DNA of 29,302 bases from a virus. A program made the translations under genes and the position numbers. Positions 24,943 to 29,302 of this stretch are shown one piece after another. Position 1 is the stretch's first letter, and each line of letters starts with the position of its first letter. The DNA is taken from positions 1 to 29,302 of IMG/VR virus record IMGVR_UViG_3300044732_001250. One strand, written 5' to 3'. Below the pieces are notes generated by a model, which was not told the DNA's origin, did no database searches, and saw only the letters and a list, made by a program, of their open reading frames with translations.

Positions 24943-25183
24943 AATGGAGAAAGAATTTCACGAATTGAAAAATAAAGTAGATGAAATACATAGAATTTTA
25001 CTCGGCAACGAACACGAGCAAGAGGTTGGCATCCATTCACGAGTGAAAAAAAATGAAGTCGAAATAAAGGCAATACAGGAATGGAAACAGCGCATTACTT
25101 ACTTTGCCTACGGAATGATTATACCAGCTTCTTACGGTGTATTTGACGTTGTAAAATCTATTTTGCAAGTTATCGGAAAGTAA
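24932..25183 (+). CDS. Holin-like protein (XhlA-type layout)
   Basis: 83 aa: a charged helical N-terminal part (residues 1-54, FHELKNKVDEIHRILLG and KAIQEWKQRI), then one membrane helix from about 55 to 75 (ITYFAYGMIIPASYGVF). This coiled coil plus C-terminal span layout is that of XhlA/hemolysin-type accessory lysis proteins. It lies near the spanin candidate and lysozyme genes. It would help permeabilise the inner membrane. Start ATG 24932 is the third of three staggered ATGs; ATG 24944 downstream is an alternative start of a shorter form. Confidence 0.5.
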   Translation: MDAKMEKEFHELKNKVDEIHRILLGNEHEQEVGIHSRVKKNEVEIKAIQEWKQRITYFAYGMIIPASYGVFDVVKSILQVIGK

Positions 25184-25189
25184 TTTAAA

Positions 25190-25675
25190 ATGAGAAACTT
25201 AATTATATTAGTCAGTATTGGGTTTTTGGCTATCGGGTGCAGTCGAAAGGTTGCACCTACTATTATCTATCAGGATAAAATAGTAAATTCAGTTGATACC
25301 GTAATAATTCATAGTAGAGCAACCGATACAATACCATGCGATGACTTTGAGATTTACATTGAGAATGAAGTACACGATACTGTTTATATTAAGGTAGTGG
25401 ATAAGGTTGTTTCTGTTAAGTACGTAAAAATTAGAGATACTGTTTACCGAGAAACAATAATAGTACAACCGACACCAAGAAAGTCAGTAATTAAAACCGA
25501 TAATTCCGTAACGGCAAAGAAAGGCTCTATAATTGGTAATGACAATGTAATGACCACAAAAAACAATAATTGGTGGTGGATATTCTTAGCAGGAATGTTG
25601 ACATGGTTTATTATACAAAATGTAGTATTTAAAGTAGCAAAAAAATACATTCCAATACTAAACTTTTTGCCATAA
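25190..25675 (+). CDS. Candidate unimolecular spanin (lipoprotein with C-terminal span)
   Basis: 161 aa. The N-terminus is a lipoprotein signal: MRN, hydrophobic ILVSIGFLAIGC with the lipobox cysteine at C17. The middle is beta-rich with repeated DTV/KV motifs (NEVHDTVYIKVVDKVVSVKYV, RDTVYRE). Near the C-terminus one hydrophobic helix at 128-147 (WWWIFLAGMLTWFIIQNVVF), followed by basic KVAKKY, fits a span with its end in the cytoplasm. N-terminal outer-membrane lipid plus a C-terminal inner-membrane span is the layout of u-spanins such as T1 gp11, which fuse the two membranes in the last step of lysis. It lies one small gene away from the lysozyme. Confidence 0.6.
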   Translation: MRNLIILVSIGFLAIGCSRKVAPTIIYQDKIVNSVDTVIIHSRATDTIPCDDFEIYIENEVHDTVYIKVVDKVVSVKYVKIRDTVYRETIIVQPTPRKSVIKTDNSVTAKKGSIIGNDNVMTTKNNNWWWIFLAGMLTWFIIQNVVFKVAKKYIPILNFLP

Positions 25676-25679
25676 TTCG

Positions 25680-25710
25680 ACATGAAATTAAATTCATGTA
25701 GATTATAATC
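25680..25710. repeat. Two adjacent palindromes after the spanin candidate
   Basis: ACATGAA and TTCATGT (25680-25686, 25693-25699) form a perfect 7-bp inverted repeat with a 6-base spacer; it is followed at once by the perfect palindrome GATTATAATC (25701-25710). No T tract follows, so this is not a typical terminator. It lies in the 76-base gap between the spanin candidate and the 56-aa gene and could be a protein-binding site or an mRNA end. Confidence 0.45.
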
Positions 25711-25751
25711 AACAAAAACGAAATAAATGTGGACTATAAACTACATACAAG

Positions 25752-25922
25752 ATGATAGAAATAAGCGAAGGAGTTTTTATAGTAGATGTCGCAAAGTTTT
25801 TAGACGTTTACAACGCACGTTCAAAAGAATATACACCATTAATTTTAAACGCTGGAGTTGTTGAAAGAATGGAGTTGTATAATGCAAAAAACGATACACT
25901 AAACCGACAAAAAACCGATTAA
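25752..25922 (+). CDS. Hypothetical protein (56 aa)
   Basis: Reads MIEISEGVFIVDVAKFLDV and ends NRQKTD; soluble, acidic N-terminal half and polar C-terminus. The TAA is one base before the lysozyme ATG, which supports coupling. No motif is recognised. It is one of two genes after the double palindrome and may be expressed with the lysozyme. Confidence 0.5.
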   Translation: MIEISEGVFIVDVAKFLDVYNARSKEYTPLILNAGVVERMELYNAKNDTLNRQKTD

Positions 25923-25923
25923 T

Positions 25924-26367
25924 ATGAAAATAAATAGCAAAGGAATAGCACTTATAAAAGAATTTGAAGGATGCCTTTTAAATGCCTACAAATGCAGTGC
26001 AGGTGTACCAACTATCGGTTATGGTGCCACGTTCTATGAAAACGGAACTAAAGTAAAGATAGGTGACAAAATAACTCAACAAAGAGCAAACGAGTTGCTT
26101 GTATATCATTTAGATTTATTTGCTGATAAGGTAACACCATTAATCAAAAAAGAACTTAACGAAAATCAATTTTCTGCATTGGTGTCTTTTGCTTTTAATT
26201 TAGGTTCTGGTGCATTGTCAAAATCTACACTACTAAAAAAAGTAAATGCAAATCCTAATGATGCAAGTATTGGTGCAGAGTTCCTGAAATGGAATAAAGC
26301 TGGTGGCAAAGTTTTAGCAGGATTAACACGCAGGAGAAAGGCTGAAAGTGAACTATATTTTAGTTAG
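25924..26367 (+). CDS. Lysozyme/endolysin (GH24, T4-type)
   Basis: Cleaves the glycan strands of peptidoglycan. 147 aa with the E-8-[D/C]-5-T catalytic layout: E15, C24 and T30 (KEFEGCLLNAYKC, VPTIGYG). The second position is Cys instead of the Asp of T4 lysozyme, a change seen or tolerated in the family. Later come QFSALVSFAFNLG and the C-terminal RRRKAESELY, both typical of the family. There is no signal peptide, so it needs a holin to reach the periplasm. It lies after the holin-like and spanin candidates. Confidence 0.92.
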   Translation: MKINSKGIALIKEFEGCLLNAYKCSAGVPTIGYGATFYENGTKVKIGDKITQQRANELLVYHLDLFADKVTPLIKKELNENQFSALVSFAFNLGSGALSKSTLLKKVNANPNDASIGAEFLKWNKAGGKVLAGLTRRRKAESELYFS

Positions 26368-26369
26368 AC

Positions 26370-26564
26370 ATGAAATGGATAACAGATAATAACCCAATAC
26401 GCACCATTAACACAATGGAAGTGAAATTATCCGAGAAAGAAATACAGCAATGTGTTGTTGCCGGAATGAAATCAGCGTATAAATTAACTTCTAATCCTTG
26501 TATCACAGTTTTAGAACTTGAAATATTTAGAGCCGTTAAAATGGCTTGTAATAGACCTAAATGA
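26370..26564 (+). CDS. Hypothetical protein (64 aa)
   Basis: Unrecognised. The N-terminal 15 residues (MKWITDNNPIRTINT) are followed by a helical part with SEKEIQQCVVAGMKSAY; two cysteines near the end. A second ATG (M16, at 26415) is a possible alternative start. ATGA overlap with the next gene shows coupling. It lies immediately after the lysozyme, so it probably shares its transcript. Confidence 0.5.
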   Translation: MKWITDNNPIRTINTMEVKLSEKEIQQCVVAGMKSAYKLTSNPCITVLELEIFRAVKMACNRPK

Positions 26565-26764
26565 AAATAAACACCAAATACAATATTGAAGATAGTGTGT
26601 ATTTGGTTACAGATGCGGAACAATCGGAACGTATTATAATTTCAATCACAATTTTACCGAATAGCTTAATAGTTTATAGTGTTATGTGTGGAACGGAAAG
26701 TTCAGAACATTATGAATTTGAGTTATGCGAAACGGTTGACGTTATAAAGAAAACATCAAACTAA
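26561..26764 (+). CDS. Hypothetical protein (67 aa)
   Basis: Unrecognised. Short, beta-like (SVYLVTDAEQSERIIISITI), ends with ELCETVDVIKKTSN. No signal peptide or membrane span. The YNIEDSVYLVTDAEQ start has the look of a small SH3-like or Tudor-like fold, but this is only an impression. Coupled to its upstream neighbour; the next gene starts seven bases on. Confidence 0.5.
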   Translation: MKINTKYNIEDSVYLVTDAEQSERIIISITILPNSLIVYSVMCGTESSEHYEFELCETVDVIKKTSN

Positions 26765-26770
26765 ACTACC

Positions 26771-27949
26771 ATGACCTATAACGAAACATTTGAAAAGTAC
26801 CCTTACAATGAACAACAGTATGGCAGTAAACAGAAATACTATACATTTGTCGGAACCATTGTCGGGAATGACAACACAGAAACAGTAGGCAGATTTTATA
26901 GGCGTTATGCTGAAAAAATAAACTATGAAACAATAAAGGTAAAGCGTTCAGAAACACTAAACGCAAAAGGTGAAATAATAAGCGAAAAATATGCTTTTGT
27001 AAAAGAAGATGAAATACAAGATAAGACAGATTATGAAGCCAAAAGATTAACTACAAATCCGTATGGTGGACAATGGGTAAAATACGAAAAAAAGAAATTA
27101 GATTATTTCGATATTAAAGATGCAATAATAAAAGAATTAGAAAATTACATTCCTGAATATCCTACAATTAAAAGAGAAAAAACAAAAGAAAATCATTTAT
27201 TAGTTGTTGACCCTGCCGACATTCATATAGGCAAACTTGCAAGGTCATATGAAACTGGCGAAGAATACAATTCAGAGATAGCAATAAAACGTGTTTTAAG
27301 CGGAATTAACGGACTTTTAAATAAGTCAATAGGTTTTAACATTGATAAGGTTTTATTGATTATAGGTAACGATATACTGCATACAGATACACCGAAAAGA
27401 ACAACAACAAGCGGAACACCACAAGATACAGATGGGATGTGGTATGATAATTTTTTAACTGCTAAATCATTGTATGTAAAAGTAATTGAGCAACTAATGC
27501 AAGTGGCAGATTTAACGGTTCATTATAATCCGTCAAATCACGATTATACAAGCGGTTTCTATTTAGCTGATTGTTTAGCAACATGGTTTAGAACTTCAAA
27601 AAATATTACTTTTAATACAAGTATTTCACATCGAAAATATTTAAAGTATCATTCCAATTTAATAGGTACTACACATGGTGACGGTGCAAAGGATTCTGAT
27701 TTACCATTACTTATGGCGCAGGAAAGCAAAGATTGGACTGATTGCAAACATCGGTACATTTATACGCATCATATACACCACAAAAAAAGTAAAGACTATG
27801 GCAGTGTGTGTGTTGAAAGTTTAAGAAGCCCAAGTGGGACTGATAGTTGGCATCACCGTAACGGCTACCAACACGCCCCAAAAGCGGTTGAAGCCTTTAT
27901 ACATGATAAAAATGACGGTCAAATTGCAAGGATAAACCATGTATTTTGA
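26771..27949 (+). CDS. Calcineurin-like metallophosphoesterase
   Basis: 392 aa. The N-terminal 145 residues are a variable, Lys/Glu/Tyr-rich domain. The phosphoesterase core follows with its five metal motifs in order: DIH at 150-152, GND at 199-201, NHD at 256-258 (in NPSNHD), H302 in THGDG, and H334/H336 in HHIHH. This is a dinuclear-metal hydrolase; members act on DNA, RNA, nucleotides or proteins, and phage members may be nucleases. Substrate cannot be read from sequence. It lies after the lysis genes and before the regulatory gap. Confidence 0.85.
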   Translation: MTYNETFEKYPYNEQQYGSKQKYYTFVGTIVGNDNTETVGRFYRRYAEKINYETIKVKRSETLNAKGEIISEKYAFVKEDEIQDKTDYEAKRLTTNPYGGQWVKYEKKKLDYFDIKDAIIKELENYIPEYPTIKREKTKENHLLVVDPADIHIGKLARSYETGEEYNSEIAIKRVLSGINGLLNKSIGFNIDKVLLIIGNDILHTDTPKRTTTSGTPQDTDGMWYDNFLTAKSLYVKVIEQLMQVADLTVHYNPSNHDYTSGFYLADCLATWFRTSKNITFNTSISHRKYLKYHSNLIGTTHGDGAKDSDLPLLMAQESKDWTDCKHRYIYTHHIHHKKSKDYGSVCVESLRSPSGTDSWHHRNGYQHAPKAVEAFIHDKNDGQIARINHVF

Positions 27950-28147
27950 AAACGATACCAAAGATATTAGATGCATAGCCTAAGTAATGTCGATTATTAA
28001 CAACAAAATCGACATTTATGTAGAAAAAACTCAACATAATCGGTTAAAATCCGATTTTAGTATAATAAAATAGCAATTATTATAGTTCTATATTTGGTAA
28101 CATTTATGCCAAAACACCAATAAACACTATCATATTAATATTAATCG
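27950..28147. other. Intergenic stretch with hairpins and palindrome, no gene
   Basis: With the following operator and promoter this forms a gap of 314 bases without a gene. It holds a 10-bp perfect stem AATGTCGATT/AATCGACATT (27986-27995, 28007-28016; 11-base loop), a second stem AATCGG/CCGATT (28038-28043, 28051-28056) followed by TT only, a TATATTTG promoter-like match at 28089-28096 without a -33 box, and the palindrome ATTAATATTAAT (28134-28145). The hairpins could end the late transcript, although neither has a proper T tract. Confidence 0.5.
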
Positions 28148-28170
28148 CTATTTAGAATGATTATAAATTA
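28148..28170. promoter_or_regulatory. Inverted-repeat operator candidate, copy B
   Basis: Arms CTATTTAGAA and TTATAAATTA around TGA. Differs from copy C (28862-28884) by one base (T/C) and shares TATTTAGAA with copy A. The inner TTAGAATGATTATAA (28152-28166) differs from the PerR box TTATAATNATTATAA at one position. It lies 31 bases upstream of the TTG of a good promoter. Confidence 0.6.
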
Positions 28171-28201
28171 GCTATTTTAGTGAAAATAATTTATAAAAGT
28201 G

Positions 28202-28233
28202 TTGCATTAATCAAAAAAGAAATAGTATCTTTG
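28202..28233 (+). promoter_or_regulatory. Promoter with TTG and TATCTTTG boxes
   Basis: A -33 TTG at 28202-28204 and a -7 TATCTTTG at 28226-28233, separated by 21 bases, both matching the Bacteroidota consensus. The sequence AAAAGTGTTGCAT around the TTG recurs at the promoter at 28905. Transcription would begin near 28238, leaving a leader of about 25 bases to the ATG at 28264. Confidence 0.75.
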
Positions 28234-28263
28234 AACATCGTTAACAACTTAAATAAAACAACA

Positions 28264-28551
28264 ATGAAAATTCAAGACTTAAAAAACAACAGAAAACAAA
28301 TAATTGAGAAAATCAACGAATTAGGTGTATCTGATGTTAAAACATTCATGGAATTATTAGTAATGGATGTTGATTTTTTCAAAGGCGATAATGTTTTAGA
28401 TTTGGTAAATGAAGTATTCAATACACACTTTAGAGAAAGAGCAAAAAGAAGTGATTTTTTAGCTAATTCAATAGCTAAAGGAAGAGAAGTAGAAGAATCA
28501 AAAGGCAATATTTGGAATCCAATTACATCATCTTGGGAAAAAGCTAATTAA
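28264..28551 (+). CDS. Hypothetical protein (95 aa)
   Basis: Unrecognised, highly charged and helical (MKIQDLKNNRKQIIEKINEL), with a central FFKGDNVLDLVNEVF and a C-terminal WNPITSSWEKAN. I chose ATG 28264 because a longer frame from 28180 would run through the promoter. It is the first gene of a new unit controlled by operator B, probably early or regulatory in timing. No HTH is clear. Confidence 0.65.
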   Translation: MKIQDLKNNRKQIIEKINELGVSDVKTFMELLVMDVDFFKGDNVLDLVNEVFNTHFRERAKRSDFLANSIAKGREVEESKGNIWNPITSSWEKAN

Positions 28552-28573
28552 TATAGAAATTAAAAACAATATT

Positions 28574-28804
28574 ATGAAAAATTACATCGTAAAAACAGAA
28601 AGCAAAAAACTACAATTAGAGATTGCAGGCACAAGTAAAAAAGAAATAAACGATATTTTTGATAATTTTATCGGATTCGGTATATCAAGTTTTAGTGTCT
28701 TTGAAAAAACAAAATTACCGAACAAAGAACAAGCATTTTTTTATCAAAAGGTAACTTTTGACGGCATGAATATTTTAAATGAAAAAGAGTTACCTATAAT
28801 CTAA
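28574..28804 (+). CDS. Hypothetical protein (76 aa)
   Basis: Unrecognised. Starts MKNYIVKTESKKLQLEIAGT, then KKEINDIFDNFIGFGISSFSV and a QAFFYQKVTFDG end. Mixed alpha/beta, no signal or membrane segment. It follows the 95-aa gene by 22 bases and probably shares its promoter. The gap after it holds operator C and the next promoter. Confidence 0.6.
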   Translation: MKNYIVKTESKKLQLEIAGTSKKEINDIFDNFIGFGISSFSVFEKTKLPNKEQAFFYQKVTFDGMNILNEKELPII

Positions 28805-28861
28805 AAAAACCAACCCTACGATAATGAATCATAGTAGCTAAAAACAAACTAAAAAACTACA

Positions 28862-28884
28862 CTATTTAGAACGATTATAAATTA
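28862..28884. promoter_or_regulatory. Inverted-repeat operator candidate, copy C
   Basis: Arms CTATTTAGAA and TTATAAATTA around CGA, identical to copy B except one base. It lies 20 bases upstream of the TTG of the HNH gene promoter. The near identity of B and C, with 700 bases between them, makes chance unlikely. Confidence 0.6.
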
Positions 28885-28904
28885 CGAATTATTTTTAAAA
28901 AGTG

Positions 28905-28935
28905 TTGCATATATCAAAAGTTTGATTTATCTTTG
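28905..28935 (+). promoter_or_regulatory. Promoter of the HNH gene with TTG and TATCTTTG
   Basis: A -33 TTG at 28905-28907 and a -7 TATCTTTG at 28928-28935, spaced by 20 bases. It shares AAAAGTGTTGCAT with the promoter at 28202. The ATG of the HNH gene begins four bases after the -7 element, near the predicted transcription start, so the mRNA may be leaderless. Confidence 0.75.
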
Positions 28936-28939
28936 TGGT

Positions 28940-29302
28940 ATGGAAATTTGGAAAAACATAATAGGATTTAATGGTAGGTATCAAGTTAGCAATTTAGGTA
29001 ATATTAATTCTATAAGAGCAAACTCAGGTCTTATTTTGAAACCTAAAATAAATTCACGAGGATATTTTTTGGTTAATTTATACCATAATAAAAGCGTAAA
29101 AACATACGCAATACATAGATTAGTTGCTGAAACGTTTATTAAAAATGAACAAAATAAACCGCAGGTAAATCACATAAACGGTATTAAAACAGATAACAGA
29201 ATTGAGAATTTAGAATGGTGTACTCCAAAAGAAAATATAAAGCATTCGTGGGTATATGGTTTAAATAAACCAAGTGGTGCAAAAGGTGAAAATCACGGAA
29301 CT
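28940..29302 (+). CDS. HNH endonuclease with NUMOD4 domain (partial, runs off the window)
   Basis: A homing-type HNH nuclease, 121 codons visible. The N-terminus [20 protein letters not shown] is a NUMOD4 DNA-binding motif. The HNH core follows: HRLVAETFI with H59, then [18 protein letters not shown] with H78 and several Asn residues, then [11 protein letters not shown]. These motifs are complete, but the C-terminus lies beyond 29302. Such genes are mobile in phage genomes and nick or cut DNA. It has its own promoter and a copy of the operator. Confidence 0.9.
   Translation, partial: MEIWKNIIGFNGRYQVSNLGNINSIRANSGLILKPKINSRGYFLVNLYHNKSVKTYAIHRLVAETFIKNEQNKPQVNHINGIKTDNRIENLEWCTPKENIKHSWVYGLNKPSGAKGENHGT

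Noticed and set aside
28089-28096. TATATTTG as a further promoter.
   Set aside because: It fits the -7 consensus, but there is no TTG at a proper distance upstream and no gene begins soon after it. A chance match is likely in DNA this rich in A and T.

Overview
The window is a nearly gap-free, all plus-strand block of a tailed bacteriophage or prophage genome. It is strongly A+T-rich. The host is most likely a member of the Bacteroidota, perhaps a flavobacterium. The signs are candidate promoters with the TAnnTTTG (-7) element typical of that phylum, start codons without Shine-Dalgarno sequences, tail-fibre and tape-measure C-termini of a kind common in these phages, and dense ATGA/TAATG overlaps. 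A tape measure, a tail-tube candidate and no visible contractile sheath suggest a siphovirus. I see no integrase, repressor gene, tRNA, CRISPR array or insertion sequence, so the lifestyle cannot be decided from this window.

Layout. 1-180: tail end of an upstream gene, then an intergenic stretch with a perfect inverted repeat. 181-3558: a small ORF, a GT25-type glycosyltransferase, three small unknown genes, then the terminase small-subunit candidate and the large subunit. 3591-9550: three small genes, a tail-assembly chaperone with a probable programmed -1 frameshift, the tape measure and a large tail/baseplate protein, closed by a clear intrinsic terminator (9614-9641). 9724-20165: a new transcription unit with a large structural protein, a DxD glycosyltransferase, portal, MuF-like protein, scaffold candidate, major capsid protein candidate, neck proteins and tail-tube candidate. 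20165-23797: baseplate/fibre genes, two of which carry Sec-type signal peptides. 23810-26367: small membrane proteins, a holin-like protein, a candidate unimolecular spanin and a GH24 lysozyme, together a lysis module. 26370-27949: two small genes and a calcineurin-like phosphoesterase. 27950-29302: a regulatory region, two small genes, and an HNH endonuclease that runs off the window.

How the parts work together. TerS/TerL package DNA through the portal into a head built from capsid protein, scaffold and MuF-like protein. The 17.5-20.2 kb genes join head and tail. The chaperone and its frameshift product assemble the tail tube around the tape measure. Baseplate and fibre proteins find the host. 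The 24-26.4 kb genes open the envelope. The gene order is unusual: tail chaperone and tape measure sit between terminase and portal.

The most interesting signals are: (1) a T8 slippery site (4839-4846) with a 103-codon -1 extension of the chaperone; (2) a three-copy inverted-repeat operator (104-126, 28148-28170, 28862-28884), each copy just upstream of a promoter-like element, whose core resembles a Fur/PerR-type 7-1-7 box; (3) a repeated 15-bp late-promoter sequence; (4) a DnaJ-like zinc motif inside the portal; (5) three staggered ATGGAT starts before the holin candidate; (6) a candidate u-spanin.
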